Of a DNA stretch of 64,000 nucleotides, positions 18,003 to 27,538 are shown piece after piece. Origin of the DNA: Syntrophorhabdaceae bacterium (GTDB taxonomy: Bacteria; Desulfobacterota; Syntrophorhabdia; Syntrophorhabdales; Syntrophorhabdaceae); contig JAOAGQ010000038.1 in the NCBI GenBank assembly GCA_026415675.1, forward strand, positions 1 to 64,000, read 5' to 3'. Position 1 is the first letter of the stretch. Every line of letters starts with the position of its first letter. The notes under the pieces were generated by a model, which had not been told where the DNA came from, did no database searches, and was given only the letters and a program-made list of their open reading frames with translations. The position numbers and the translations under genes are program-made.

Positions 18003-18742
18003 AGGTCGAATACAGGCCCCTCCTTGCATACCCTTTTGAACGGCTCTCTCACATCATATGTCTTCTTCACGCATCCGTAACATAGGCCCATACCACAGGC
18101 CATCCTTTCTTCTATTAACACCTCACAGGGCGTTCTATCATGGATCAAGAGATCCTTTATAGCCCTTATCATCCCCTCAGGGCCACAGGCATATATCTTT
18201 AAATCGTAACTCGTCTGCTCCTCTATATAGTTTTTCAGCATCTCTACCACATTGCCGGAAAAACCAAAAGAACCGTCAAGGGTTGAGATGGAAGGTCTAA
18301 GATGCACCATATCGGAGACAAGGGCCTTTTCTGCGATATTCGCACAGCCAAAAAAGAGAGAGACCCCCTCCCCGAGTTTTTTTGCGAGGAGATGCACCCC
18401 TGCTATACCTATCCCCCCTGCAACTATAACGGGTCTACCTTTAGAATCCAAAGAGAATCCCCTTCCCAGAGGACCGAGGATGGACAATACCTCCCCCTCC
18501 TCCACGGCGCTCAGCAGTTTGGTACCCTTTCCCACTACCTTAAACAGGATACCCAGTATACCGTTCTCGTATTCATATATACTGAAAGGTCTCCTTAAAA
18601 AGACCTCCTTTGACGGCACCTTCACCATCACAAACTGACCGGGTATCACTTCAGAAAAAGGGGTGATGAGATGGAACTTTAGAAGAAAAAACCCTTTTAC
18701 CACCTCTCTCTTCTCAATGACGGTACCTATCGCATCTTCCAT
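17984..18742 (-). CDS. pyrK: Dihydroorotate dehydrogenase electron-transfer subunit PyrK
   Basis: A 252-residue FAD and [2Fe-2S] protein. The FAD motif is RRPFSIYEYE, followed by an NAD-binding GGIGIAGVHLLAKK and the C-terminal 2Fe-2S ligands CGMGLCYGCVKK plus a fourth cysteine in RVCKEGP. It transfers electrons from PyrD FMN to NAD+. The ATG at 18742 has GAGG just upstream and lies 13 bases after the rimI stop. An upstream TTG at 18781 lacks support and would run into rimI. Confidence 0.94.
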   Translation of the reverse strand: MEDAIGTVIEKREVVKGFFLLKFHLITPFSEVIPGQFVMVKVPSKEVFLRRPFSIYEYENGILGILFKVVGKGTKLLSAVEEGEVLSILGPLGRGFSLDSKGRPVIVAGGIGIAGVHLLAKKLGEGVSLFFGCANIAEKALVSDMVHLRPSISTLDGSFGFSGNVVEMLKNYIEEQTSYDLKIYACGPEGMIRAIKDLLIHDRTPCEVLIEERMACGMGLCYGCVKKTYDVREPFKRVCKEGPVFDLWQISL

Positions 18743-18755
18743 ACGCCTCGTTTCC

Positions 18756-19229
18756 TTAAATACATTTATCCTGCTGTACAATACTTAAGGGAAGTCTCAT
18801 AACAAGGGCATCCTCATGGGTGTCATGGTAGTATCCCTTTCTTATGCCTATCACCTCGAACGACAGTTTTTCGTAGAGCCTTCTCGCTGCAATGTTACTC
18901 ACCCTTACCTCAAGAAAGAGGTCCTGGATCCCATATTCAAGGCTGTAGTCTATAACATGGTTCATCAACATCGTTGCAAAACCCCTCTTTCTGTAATCGG
19001 GGTGTATCGCCAGATTTAGTATGTGGGCCTCGTCCTTTAAATCATAGAGCATTATGTACCCTATAGGATTATCATAAATTTCTATAACAAAACTCAAGGA
19101 GACAGAAGAGGAAAGGGTATCTTCGAGCATCCCTTTTGTCCAGGGTGTACGAAACGAGGCCCTCTCAATCTCTAACACCCTGTCTAGGTCACCCTTTCCC
19201 ATCGGCCTTATCTTCACGCATCCATTCAA
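18756..19229 (-). CDS. rimI: Ribosomal-protein S18-alanine N-acetyltransferase-like GNAT protein (RimI)
   Basis: A 157-residue GNAT acetyltransferase. It opens with the RimI-type segment DLDRVLEIERASFRTPWT; the acetyl-CoA loop is HPDYRKRGFA, and the late NIAARRLYEKLSFEVIGIRKGYY is diagnostic of RimI. The TTG start at 19229 shares bases with the TGA of mobA (4-base overlap), with a GAAAGGA stretch upstream. Confidence 0.88.
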   Translation of the reverse strand: MNGCVKIRPMGKGDLDRVLEIERASFRTPWTKGMLEDTLSSSVSLSFVIEIYDNPIGYIMLYDLKDEAHILNLAIHPDYRKRGFATMLMNHVIDYSLEYGIQDLFLEVRVSNIAARRLYEKLSFEVIGIRKGYYHDTHEDALVMRLPLSIVQQDKCI

Positions 19230-19855
19230 ATCCTTTCTACCTCTTTTTGCTCCATCGGAATTCCATGAGAGGCAATAACAGATAGATCCTGAACCACATT
19301 TATATTTGTAAAGACAGAAACACCATTATTGTAGAACCGCCATTCTTCATCGAGGACCTTCATAGTAAAGTATGGAAATGCGCTTATAATCTGTAGATTT
19401 CCTTTATCTATGAGCTTAAACAGAGGAGAGATACAGGACCTGTTATAGAGGGCATGGAGTGGTTCGTAGCCCATCTTTGTCTTCGGTACCACTACATCGT
19501 ATTTTCCGGCCTCACCCAACACATACTCAATCTGCTTCCGGGAGAGAAAGGGCATATCGCTTGCTATTACAAACACATAAGGTGTTTCTGCGTACATAAG
19601 GGCCGATACGAGGCCAACGATAGAGCCGCTTATAGGCATGATATCCGTGAGAATAGGGGCATCTATGCCATCTATAAAGGTATGCCTGCTTGAAATGATA
19701 ACGATTTTCTCAAAAACCTTTTTAACCTCTCTGTATACGATGTTGATAAGGGGTGTCCCCCCGATTTTCAGAAAAGTCTTGTCGAAACCTAATCTCTTAC
19801 TGTAACCCCCGGCAAGGATCGCGCATGTAAAATCCATATAATATAGCTTTAACAT
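19226..19855 (-). CDS. mobA: Molybdenum cofactor guanylyltransferase MobA
   Basis: A 209-residue nucleotidyltransferase that attaches GMP to molybdopterin, giving the MGD cofactor used by DMSO-reductase-family enzymes such as formate dehydrogenase. It has the N-terminal AILAGGYSKRLGFDKTFL motif (nucleotide binding), ISSR, ASDMPFL (metal Asp) and the EPLHALY segment. First gene of the mobA-rimI-pyrK-pyrD-recJ series. The start at 19855 is weakly supported; an ATG at 19837 directly before the family opening is possible. Confidence 0.88.
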   Translation of the reverse strand: MLKLYYMDFTCAILAGGYSKRLGFDKTFLKIGGTPLINIVYREVKKVFEKIVIISSRHTFIDGIDAPILTDIMPISGSIVGLVSALMYAETPYVFVIASDMPFLSRKQIEYVLGEAGKYDVVVPKTKMGYEPLHALYNRSCISPLFKLIDKGNLQIISAFPYFTMKVLDEEWRFYNNGVSVFTNINVVQDLSVIASHGIPMEQKEVERI

Positions 19856-20067
19856 CTTTTCATCACTCTGTAAATACCTATACCTTCTCTACTGCATAAA
19901 CCAATAATGGTTGCTTCAAACTTATTATTGTATACAGTAATAAAAACTTTTCTAATGGGAATAAATTCTATCTCCCTGTCATTACTGTTTGTTATCGCTT
20001 CGATATTTTCTTTATCAGTGCTATTTAGATAAAAATATCGAGTTTTTTCTTGACAAAATAAGGTCAA
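19849..20067 (-). CDS. AT-rich small ORF with PilZ-like features, possibly a remnant
   Basis: A 72-codon frame beginning with TTG at 20067 with no visible ribosome-binding site, ending 7 bases inside mobA. The stretch REIEFIPIR followed by KFEATIIGLCSREGIGIYR resembles the RxxxR...(D/N)xSxxG core of c-di-GMP-binding PilZ domains. It is too short for a whole domain and the Arg/Asp residues are imperfect. Base composition is clearly more AT-rich than the neighbours. It may be a decayed gene, a small real gene, or spacer with a chance frame. Confidence 0.3.
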   Translation of the reverse strand: MTLFCQEKTRYFYLNSTDKENIEAITNSNDREIEFIPIRKVFITVYNNKFEATIIGLCSREGIGIYRVMKRC

Positions 20068-20080
20068 AAGTGAATATATG
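20050..20080 (+). promoter_or_regulatory. Possible promoter of the TRAP permease pair
   Basis: TTGACA (20050-20055) followed by AT-rich candidates: AATATA at 17 bases or TATATG at 19 bases. The -35 is perfect; the -10 assignment is unsure. Confidence 0.35.
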
Positions 20081-20146
20081 TTATCATACTCTGTGCTAAA
20101 GGGAAAACAAATCTCATTGGGTTTTACTTCTTTTTAAGGAGGGGAT

Positions 20147-20629
20147 ATGGGTCTATTTATGAATTTTGTAGAGAGGTTATGCAGGTGGATGGGATATGTC
20201 TCAGGCTTCGCCCTCACCTTCATAATGCTATTAACGGTGGCCGATGTCTTTTTGAGGCTCTTTAACCGACCTATCGTAGGTACTTTTGAACTCGTAGGGT
20301 TAGGGGGAGCGGTGGTCATAGGTTTTGCCGTGCCGATCACCTCATGGATCAGAGGTCATATCTTCGTCGATTTTTTGATAAACGGTATGCCTAAGAAAAT
20401 ACGGAATGCGTTTAACATCGCCACAAGGATAACAGGTATAATACTTTTTATACTTATAGGCTGGAATCTTTTCTCCTATGCGTATAGCCTCTATAAATCG
20501 GGGGAGGTCACATTGACCCGACAATTACCATTTTACCCTATTGCATATGGTCTTGGGATCTGCTGTTTTATAGAGTGTCTCGTACTTATAACAGATTTGA
20601 TTAAGATTGGGGGTGGAAAATATGAATGA
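20147..20629 (+). CDS. dctQ: TRAP transporter small permease (DctQ)
   Basis: A 160-residue inner-membrane protein with four hydrophobic segments and the DctQ-type motif VADVFLRLFNRPIVGTFEL in the first loop. With DctM it forms the sodium-driven carboxylate uptake channel fed by a periplasmic receptor. AAGGAGGGG precedes the ATG. It overlaps dctM by 8 bases. No receptor (dctP) lies in this two-gene unit, which is unusual. Confidence 0.9.
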   Translation: MGLFMNFVERLCRWMGYVSGFALTFIMLLTVADVFLRLFNRPIVGTFELVGLGGAVVIGFAVPITSWIRGHIFVDFLINGMPKKIRNAFNIATRITGIILFILIGWNLFSYAYSLYKSGEVTLTRQLPFYPIAYGLGICCFIECLVLITDLIKIGGGKYE

Positions 20630-21926
20630 GGTAACCGTTGGTATTCTTGGACTCGCTATAATACTTCTGCTTTTTTTAACAGGCATAGAGCTCGCTTTCG
20701 CTATGATACTCATCGGTTTTTTAGGTTTCGGTTATTTAATCTCATGGGGGGCAGCCCTCAACCTCCTCGCCAAGGATGTCTTCGATGTCTTCAACTCTTA
20801 TGGTTTCACCGTGATACCCCTATTTATCCTCATGGGTCAGATCGCTTTTAATTCGGGTATTGCTAAGAGACTCTTTGACTGTTCCTATAAATTTATTGGC
20901 CATATCCCTGGAGGTCTTGCAATGGCCACTGTTGCCGGGGCAACGGCGTTTAAGGCCATATGCGGCTCATCCCCTGCAACGGCAGCAACATTTGCAGCCG
21001 TTGCCGTCCCTGAGATGGATAGATACAACTACGATAAGAGGCTTTCAACAGGGATCGTGGCAACGGTAGGAACTTTAGGTGTCCTTTTGCCTCCCAGTGT
21101 TATGCTCATCATTTTCGGCATAATCACAGACCAGTCCATAGGGAGGCTTTTCCTCGCCGGTATCTGTCCTGGTCTTATAATCGCCTTCTTCTTCGTCGTA
21201 ATTATATACGGGTGGTGTAAGATAAGCCCCGAGATAGCACCGAGAGGGCCTAAATCAACGTGGTCCGAAAGGGTTAAAGAGCTACCAGAGGTCATTTGGG
21301 TGCTTGTGATCTTTGTCCTTATGATAGCAGGTATACTTAAAGGTTTTTTTACCCCTACCGAGGCGGGAAGCATAGGCACGTTCCTCGTGCTGGTACTCAC
21401 CTTCGCAAAAAGAGATATAAACTTCAAAGGATACATAAAATCAGTCCTTGAGTCGTCAAGAACGGCATGTATGGTGCTCATGCTGATCGCAGGTTCTACG
21501 GTACTGGGTCATTTTATTGCCGTTACAAAGATACCGATGATCGCAGCGGACTGGATAGTAAGCCTCCCTTTGCCTCCCTGGCTTATCATGATATTGATAG
21601 CCTTGATATATGAAATTGGAGGTTCTTTCATAGACGATCTCGCCTTTATGATCCTGGCAACACCTATATTCTTCCCTGCGGTACAGAAACTCGGTTATAA
21701 CCCCCTCTGGTTTGGCATTGTCATAGGTATCACGGTGATGATCGGGGTTGTCATCCCCCCTGTGGCGATAAACGTCTTTGTCGTAAAAAACATCACAAAA
21801 ACCCCTTTCAGTACCATATACGCCGGTGTCTATCCCTTTTTGATAAGCCTCATAGTAGGAGGTATACTCCTTTTCATCTTTCCGGGTATCGCAACATGGC
21901 TACCGGGGGTTCTGATGCCAGGATAA
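20622..21926 (+). CDS. dctM: TRAP transporter large permease (DctM)
   Basis: A 434-residue membrane protein with about 12 hydrophobic segments. Conserved DctM features are FAMILIGFLGFG, the PLFILMGQIAF segment, KAICGSSPATAATFAAVAVPEM, and FTPTEAG. It is the ion-coupled subunit of the TRAP carboxylate transporter. The ATG at 20622 overlaps the dctQ stop and follows GGGTGG. No terminator is visible in the 70 bases before the convergent PEP-CTERM gene. Confidence 0.93.
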   Translation: MNEVTVGILGLAIILLLFLTGIELAFAMILIGFLGFGYLISWGAALNLLAKDVFDVFNSYGFTVIPLFILMGQIAFNSGIAKRLFDCSYKFIGHIPGGLAMATVAGATAFKAICGSSPATAATFAAVAVPEMDRYNYDKRLSTGIVATVGTLGVLLPPSVMLIIFGIITDQSIGRLFLAGICPGLIIAFFFVVIIYGWCKISPEIAPRGPKSTWSERVKELPEVIWVLVIFVLMIAGILKGFFTPTEAGSIGTFLVLVLTFAKRDINFKGYIKSVLESSRTACMVLMLIAGSTVLGHFIAVTKIPMIAADWIVSLPLPPWLIMILIALIYEIGGSFIDDLAFMILATPIFFPAVQKLGYNPLWFGIVIGITVMIGVVIPPVAINVFVVKNITKTPFSTIYAGVYPFLISLIVGGILLFIFPGIATWLPGVLMPG

Positions 21927-21995
21927 AAATGAGATTATCGCTTAAAACAACAAAGAACTGATGGTGTTTAAAAGGATATAAGTATACTCAGCCTT

Positions 21996-22697
21996 TTAAC
22001 CTTTTTTCGGTACCAGAGAGTTTATACTCTTTCTCTTACACAGGGCGAGGCCTAAAAGGCCAAAACCAAGAAGGAATACGATTTCCGGCTCGGGCACCTT
22101 TATGACATTGGCGGGCACTTTATCGCTTCCCCCATCGTTGAAGCCCCTGAAACGGGCGATCATAAACTCCCCTTCAGAGGACTTGGCCTGGATGAAGCTA
22201 CTCGTATCGATTTTATCGAGGTTTGTCCCTTCGAAACTGAATTTAAAACTCGCACTCCCACCTACAGGGATACCGAAACTCGGTTTACCTCCTCCGAGAA
22301 AGTCTCCACCTACCGCAGCACCTATATCGAACTTACCGAAGGGGGATGCGCTTATCGTATCTTTGAAGCTGGGGCCACCCAACAGGCTGAAGAAAGGATT
22401 TGAGCTTGTCATGCTCACGTTCGTTATAAAATTATTGGGGTTATTAAAGACAAAACCTGTGAGAAAACCCCCATTTGCCTGGGGGCTTGTATTTTTAAAG
22501 AGTATATTGAGCTCTGCTGCCGAAGGGGTAAAAAGATTGTATGTAAACTCCGCTATGAAATCACCGAGTTTCTCTGTACTCCTCGCCGTATCCCCAACTA
22601 AGGTCTCTGCCTGGACAAAGAGAGGGATAAAAAGAAAAAATAGGGTAATGCCTATCCCTAAGATATATATTTTTGAGTTTTTCATAATTTTTTTCAT
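21996..22697 (-). CDS. PEP-CTERM sorting-domain exported protein of unknown function
   Basis: A 233-residue protein with an N-terminal signal peptide (hydrophobic core about 10-27, ending VQAE) and a C-terminal exosortase signal: VPEPE, the hydrophobic run IVFLLGFGLLGLAL, then CKRKS. Such proteins are cut and displayed or released by an exosortase, usually alongside exopolysaccharide. The middle is Gly/Phe/Ser-rich with no recognisable domain. AGGAG precedes the ATG and a good promoter lies at 22732-22759. No exosortase gene is in the window. Confidence 0.85.
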   Translation of the reverse strand: MKKIMKNSKIYILGIGITLFFLFIPLFVQAETLVGDTARSTEKLGDFIAEFTYNLFTPSAAELNILFKNTSPQANGGFLTGFVFNNPNNFITNVSMTSSNPFFSLLGGPSFKDTISASPFGKFDIGAAVGGDFLGGGKPSFGIPVGGSASFKFSFEGTNLDKIDTSSFIQAKSSEGEFMIARFRGFNDGGSDKVPANVIKVPEPEIVFLLGFGLLGLALCKRKSINSLVPKKG

Positions 22698-22731
22698 GGT
22701 ACACTCCTAAAGAAAAATTCATCTATTATAA

Positions 22732-22759
22732 ATTATAACACAAAATAGATTGTTTGCAA
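22732..22759 (-). promoter_or_regulatory. Sigma-70 promoter of the PEP-CTERM gene
   Basis: Minus-strand TTGCAA (22759-22754), 16-base spacer, perfect TATAAT (22737-22732). The expected start is about 30 bases before the ATG at 22697. Confidence 0.6.
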
Positions 22760-22792
22760 TGACTTTTGTCACATTTTTGACATCTATTGCCA

Positions 22793-23458
22793 TTATTTTT
22801 TGCACTCCCCAATAGAACCCCGGACACATTTTCCCCCATCTATCCATGTTGCATCCCCTAGGTCAGCCCTGTATATCTCTACCTTATTCAAGACCGCATC
22901 GGTTAGGTTTATAAAATTCATCGTTGAATTAGAGAGGTTGATATTTGAGAGTTTTGCCCCGGTCATATTCACATACGAGAGTCTTCCCGTTGCTATATTT
23001 ACGTTCGACATGTTTACCTTCGTCATAAATGCGCTTGAAAGGTCGGCATTTATCATGTTCGTATTTGTGATCGTTGCATTGCTTAAATCGATTGCGGTCA
23101 TGTCTGCCCCTGAAAAGTTCGAATCCGATATCTTTGCCCCTGAGAGGTTCGCCCTGAAGAGGTTTGCATTTGAAAACCTTGTGTTTTTTATCGTTGCTCC
23201 TATCAGCTTTGCATTTGCGAGGTCAGCGCCGATAAGTACGGTATTCACAAAGATTGCCCCTGTGAGATTTGCCCCACCAAGCCTCGCATTCGTGAGATCA
23301 AGACCCGTTAGGTCTGCCCCCGGGAGGTCACAGAAGGTACAGCTCTTCGTGGATTTAAGGACATCCAGATCCGCAGGGCTGAAGGCACGGACATCCGTTC
23401 CGTAAATCAAAAGGGCGGAAAAAAGGATGAAGAACAGGTATAAAAATCTATTAACCAT
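22793..23458 (-). CDS. Exported pentapeptide-repeat protein
   Basis: A 221-residue protein: signal peptide (about 1-25, ending VRA), a CTFC pair, then roughly thirty tandem five-residue repeats of the A(D/N)LXX type from about residue 46 to 205 (GADLTGLDLTNARLGGANLT and onward). This predicts a right-handed quadrilateral beta-helix. A C-terminal CVRG...CKK pair may form a disulfide. The repeats are unusually rich in Asn/Thr/Ser. Function unknown; periplasmic or surface location is inferred from the signal. GGGGG lies about 7 bases before the ATG. Confidence 0.85.
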   Translation of the reverse strand: MVNRFLYLFFILFSALLIYGTDVRAFSPADLDVLKSTKSCTFCDLPGADLTGLDLTNARLGGANLTGAIFVNTVLIGADLANAKLIGATIKNTRFSNANLFRANLSGAKISDSNFSGADMTAIDLSNATITNTNMINADLSSAFMTKVNMSNVNIATGRLSYVNMTGAKLSNINLSNSTMNFINLTDAVLNKVEIYRADLGDATWIDGGKCVRGSIGECKK

Positions 23459-23680
23459 ATAATACCCCCTTAGGTCTTAATTATAAAAATGCAATTATCA
23501 TACCATATTTAAAATAAGTATCTATACGGGCATTATAAAGACCCCTTCCTTTGTTTACAATGAATAATTATATCAGAAAAAATAGGTTTAAAAAATTGAT
23601 AAGTACATGGGGTTTTGACTTTGTCGATCTTTGTATACTTATTGACTTTTATAATGGAGTTAGGCGATATTTTAAGGCTT

Positions 23681-25726
23681 ATGAAAAAGGAAGGATTGAG
23701 GCTCAAAAAGATAAGAAATATAGGCATCGCTGCCCATATCGATGCAGGAAAGACAACGGTTACGGAAAGGATACTCTATTACACAGGGAAGACTTACAAG
23801 ATAGGTGAGGTCCACGAAGGTACCGCCACCATGGACTACCTCCCCCAAGAGCAGGAAAGGGGGATAACGATCACATCCGCGGTGACAACCTGTTACTGGG
23901 ACGACCATGAGATACAGATTATAGATACCCCAGGACATGTAGATTTTACAATAGAGGTGGAGAGGTCTTTAAGGGTCTTGGATGGGATGATTGCGGTCTT
24001 CTGTGGGGTGGGAGGTGTTGAACCCCAGTCAGAGACGGTCTGGCATCAGGCAGATAAGTATAGGGTACCCCGTATCGCATTCGTGAATAAACTGGATAGG
24101 ATAGGGGCTGACTTTTTTACGGTACTCCAAGCGATGGAAGAAAAACTCGGGGCAAATCCTGTACCCCTCCAGATACCCCTCGGTCAGGAAGATGGCTTTT
24201 TCGGTGTTGTTGACCTGATTGCCCTGAAAGGGATTGTCTGGAACGAGGAGGATCTGGGCGCCACATACAGATACATAGAGATCCCCGAATCCTACAGGGA
24301 AAAGGCTATAGAGTACAGGGAGAATCTTTTTGAAAAACTCTCCCTCATTGATGACCATTTTATGGAACTATACCTCGATGGAGGGGATATAGAAGAGAAG
24401 GTGATACATGAGACTCTGCGAAAGGGAACAATAACCCTTAAATGTGTCCCCGTTCTATGTGGGGCAGCCCTCAAGAACAAGGGGATCCAGCCCCTCCTTG
24501 ACGCTGTTGTGAGGTATCTCCCCTCCCCTACTGACATACCCCCTGTCTCCGGAACCGATCCCCAAACAGGGGAGATTATAACGAGAGAGGCAAGAATAGA
24601 TGAGGATCTATCCGCCCTTGCCTTTAAGGTCGTTATGGAGGAGGGCAGGAAACTTATATATATCAGGATTTATTCCGGTCAACTCGATGTGGGCGATGAA
24701 GTTTATAATGTGAATATAGGCAAAAAGGAGAAGGTGTCGAGGATATACAGGATACACGCCAACCACAAGGAAAGGATCGATGAGGCAAAGGCAGGGGCGA
24801 TAGTGGGTATTGTGGGGTTGAAGGAGACATCCACAGGCCATACCCTCACAAAGAATAAACCGATCCTCTTGGAACCCATAGAGATATACAAACCGGTCAT
24901 CTCCGTTGCTGTGGAACCAAAAAGGAACATAGACCAGGATAAGCTGATACAGGTTTTAAGGAGGATTTCAGAAGAAGACCCCACATTCGTACTGAAGGCC
25001 GATGAAGACTCTCTCCAGACAGTGGTATCGGGGATGGGGGAACTCCACCTCGATGTAATAATGAGACGTATCCGGGAAGAGTTCGGTATCGAAATCCACA
25101 TAGGGAAGCCCCAGGTCGTCTACAAAGAGACGATACAGAAAGAGGCATCCGTTGAACATACCTTCGAGAAGACGATCAACAACATCCTATGTAAAGGCTG
25201 GATATCCCTTGTTGTAATCCCAAACGAAAGGGGAAAGGGCATATCCATCATATCCAATATAATAAACGATACCCATCCAGTGTACCCCTATTTTGGGGCG
25301 ATCGAGGAAGGGATTTTTGAATCATCAAATCTCGGGGTCCTCAAGGGATACCCCTTAACGGATATCATAGTCAGGGTTAACGATGCCTCTTTCAATAATC
25401 TGGATTTTGCACACTTAACCCTTAAAATGGCTGCCTATGAGGCATTAAGAAAAGCCTGCAATGAGGCTGAACCCGTACTTCTCGTGCCTATAATGTCTTT
25501 AACGGTGACCCTGCCGAACGAATTTTTAGGGGACATCATCAACGATTTAAATAGTAGAAAGTGCCAGATACTAAATATCACGGCCAAGGACAAGATAACC
25601 GTTGTAACCGCCCATGCTCCTCTGACAAAGATGTTCGGGTATTCAACAGAGGTTCGTTCATTGTCCCAGGGAAGGGCATCCTTTACAATGTTCTTTTCCC
25701 ATTATGACAGATTAGAAAATGAATAA
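23681..25726 (+). CDS. Elongation factor G paralogue (EF-G2-like translational GTPase)
   Basis: A 681-residue GTPase with the EF-G plan: G domain with AHIDAGKTT (P-loop), RGITI (switch I), DTPGHVDF (G3), NKLD (G4), domain II, domain III with [12 protein letters not shown], domain IV, and domain V with DLNSRKCQI and SQGRASFTM. Domain IV is divergent: the GGRGQYGHV motif is absent and the tip HDVDSS is replaced by NNLDFA. This suits a secondary EF-G rather than the main translocase; the cellular role is unknown. I prefer the ATG at 23681 (TAAGG just upstream, homology starts nearby); an ATG at 23654 is possible. It overlaps birA by 8 bases. Confidence 0.88.
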   Translation: MKKEGLRLKKIRNIGIAAHIDAGKTTVTERILYYTGKTYKIGEVHEGTATMDYLPQEQERGITITSAVTTCYWDDHEIQIIDTPGHVDFTIEVERSLRVLDGMIAVFCGVGGVEPQSETVWHQADKYRVPRIAFVNKLDRIGADFFTVLQAMEEKLGANPVPLQIPLGQEDGFFGVVDLIALKGIVWNEEDLGATYRYIEIPESYREKAIEYRENLFEKLSLIDDHFMELYLDGGDIEEKVIHETLRKGTITLKCVPVLCGAALKNKGIQPLLDAVVRYLPSPTDIPPVSGTDPQTGEIITREARIDEDLSALAFKVVMEEGRKLIYIRIYSGQLDVGDEVYNVNIGKKEKVSRIYRIHANHKERIDEAKAGAIVGIVGLKETSTGHTLTKNKPILLEPIEIYKPVISVAVEPKRNIDQDKLIQVLRRISEEDPTFVLKADEDSLQTVVSGMGELHLDVIMRRIREEFGIEIHIGKPQVVYKETIQKEASVEHTFEKTINNILCKGWISLVVIPNERGKGISIISNIINDTHPVYPYFGAIEEGIFESSNLGVLKGYPLTDIIVRVNDASFNNLDFAHLTLKMAAYEALRKACNEAEPVLLVPIMSLTVTLPNEFLGDIINDLNSRKCQILNITAKDKITVVTAHAPLTKMFGYSTEVRSLSQGRASFTMFFSHYDRLENE

Positions 25727-26687
25727 GTTTAAAGATATCATAGAGTTCTTGAAAAATAAGGATGGGTATGTCTCCGGGGAACTCATCTCTTCAAGCTTAG
25801 GTATATCGAGGACTGCGGTGTGGAAATATGTAAAACATCTCGACAGACTTGGCTATAAGATAGAGAGTTCAAAAGGTCAGGGTTACAGGCTTATCGATTC
25901 TCCGGATAAACTCTATCCCTGGGAAATAAAAAGGTACTTAACGACATCATTCATAGGGAAAGATATATATTTTCTGGAAACCGTCGATTCCACAAACACA
26001 TACGCCTTTAAAAAGGCGATGGACGGAGCATCGGAAGGTACATGTATAGTCGCTGAATCACAGAGTACAGGAAGGGGAAGGCTAAACAGGACATGGTTTT
26101 CCCCGGCTGGAAAAAATCTATACCTGTCTGTTGTTTTAAGGCCCCATTCCCATCCCTCTATGGTATACCCCATTACGTTTATCTCTTCCCTGGCCGTTTA
26201 TGACACGGTTAAGGAGTTTACAGGCATCGTCCCACAGTTAAAATGGCCAAACGATGTCTTGATAAAGGGAAAGAAGGTTTCCGGTACCCTTCTCGAACTC
26301 TCCACAGAACCCGACATGGTGAACTTTGTGGTTGTCGGTATAGGTCTCAATATAAATACAAGGCAGGGAGAATTCGATAAAGAGATAAGGGACAAGGCCA
26401 CATCCCTTTATATGGAAACGAGTAGAGTGTTTGAGAGATGCAAGGTTTGCGCCTCTCTTTTAAACCATATCGAACGATACTATGGGATTTTCAGGGAAAA
26501 AGGGGGGGAAGAGGTATGCGCAATCTGGGAGGAAAGATCCGGTATAAAAGGGAAGTACGTTGAGATAAACCAGATGGGGGAAGTCTATAGTGGATTGGTG
26601 GAAGGTGTGGACAGAAGTGGTGCCATCATTTTAAAGGGGGAGGATGGCAAATCCATAAGGGTCATTGCAGGAGATGTATCCATATAA
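25719..26687 (+). CDS. birA: Bifunctional biotin-protein ligase / biotin operon repressor BirA
   Basis: A 322-residue protein with an N-terminal winged-helix DNA-binding domain ([15 protein letters not shown], about 28-42), then the biotin ligase core with STNTYA, the adenylate loop [18 protein letters not shown] and a C-terminal SH3-like domain. The helix-turn-helix implies that it can repress biotin genes as well as load biotin on carboxylases. No biotin genes are nearby. It overlaps the end of the EF-G paralogue and is followed by coaX. Confidence 0.95.
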   Translation: MNKFKDIIEFLKNKDGYVSGELISSSLGISRTAVWKYVKHLDRLGYKIESSKGQGYRLIDSPDKLYPWEIKRYLTTSFIGKDIYFLETVDSTNTYAFKKAMDGASEGTCIVAESQSTGRGRLNRTWFSPAGKNLYLSVVLRPHSHPSMVYPITFISSLAVYDTVKEFTGIVPQLKWPNDVLIKGKKVSGTLLELSTEPDMVNFVVVGIGLNINTRQGEFDKEIRDKATSLYMETSRVFERCKVCASLLNHIERYYGIFREKGGEEVCAIWEERSGIKGKYVEINQMGEVYSGLVEGVDRSGAIILKGEDGKSIRVIAGDVSI

Positions 26688-26711
26688 AAATAAACATTGA
26701 GGGGTGATACC

Positions 26712-27494
26712 ATGTTACTCGTGGTAGATATTGGAAACACAAATATAGTCTTCGGGGTCTATAACGACGGGGAACTTATAAACCACTGGAGGTTAAGTAC
26801 CGTTTTACAGAAGACTGTGGACGAATACGCAATTCTATTGAACAGTCTACTCCATATCGAAAAGATAAAGTTGAGCGAGATCGACAGCGTGATTATATCC
26901 TGCGTTGTTCCCCCGCTCCTTATACCCTTTGAGATCGTCTGCAAAAAATATATCGGTATTAAACCCCTTATCGTTGAACCTGGTATCAAGACAGGTATGC
27001 CCATTCTATACGAGAATCCCCAGGAGGTAGGAGCGGACAGGATAGTGAATGCGGTGGCAGGGTATGAAAAGCATAAACGTTCATTAATCGTTGTCGATTT
27101 CGGTACGGCCACCACTTTCGATTACATAACACCAAAGGGGGAATACGCAGGGGGTGCCATTGCCCCGGGGATCATGATTTCTATGGAGGCCCTCTTTGAA
27201 AGGGCATCCAAGCTGCCCAGGGTGGAACTGATTAAACCAAAGGGGATTATAGGAAAGAATACGGTTCATGCCATGCAGGCAGGTATTGCCTTTGGATATG
27301 TGAGCCTTGTAGATGGGATTGTCACAAGGATCAAGGATGAGGTCAAGACGAATCCCTATGTTATTGCAACGGGGGGGCTATCGGGCTTTGTCTATAAAGA
27401 GTCAAACACGATAGACGAGATCGATGAGTTTCTCACATTACGGGGACTTAAAATACTCTACGAGAAGAATAAAGACTTACACAGATTCAAATAA
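26712..27494 (+). CDS. coaX: Type III pantothenate kinase
   Basis: A 260-residue ASKHA-fold kinase catalysing the first step of CoA synthesis. It has [11 protein letters not shown] (phosphate-binding, about 5-15), [18 protein letters not shown], the GGAIAPGI loop and ATGGLSG near the end. The ATG at 26712 has GAGGGG upstream; a TTG at 26697 is less likely. The birA-coaX order is common in bacteria. A strong terminator follows. Confidence 0.95.
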   Translation: MLLVVDIGNTNIVFGVYNDGELINHWRLSTVLQKTVDEYAILLNSLLHIEKIKLSEIDSVIISCVVPPLLIPFEIVCKKYIGIKPLIVEPGIKTGMPILYENPQEVGADRIVNAVAGYEKHKRSLIVVDFGTATTFDYITPKGEYAGGAIAPGIMISMEALFERASKLPRVELIKPKGIIGKNTVHAMQAGIAFGYVSLVDGIVTRIKDEVKTNPYVIATGGLSGFVYKESNTIDEIDEFLTLRGLKILYEKNKDLHRFK

Positions 27495-27521
27495 AAAAGG
27501 CGGGTTTTGCCCGCCTTTTTT
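27493..27521. terminator. Bidirectional hairpin terminator between coaX and the acyl-CoA ligase gene
   Basis: GGCGGG (27499-27504) pairs with CCCGCC (27510-27515) around a 5-base loop, flanked by six A on the left and six T on the right, so it can act on both strands. It separates the convergent coaX and acyl-CoA ligase transcripts. Confidence 0.88.
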
Positions 27522-27538
27522 ATCACATCTATCCGTTC

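Noticed and set aside
22800-23405. A 201-codon plus-strand frame opposite the pentapeptide-repeat gene
   Set aside because: It is the antisense shadow of a periodic coding sequence; no ribosome-binding site, and the minus-strand protein has a signal peptide and a clear repeat fold.
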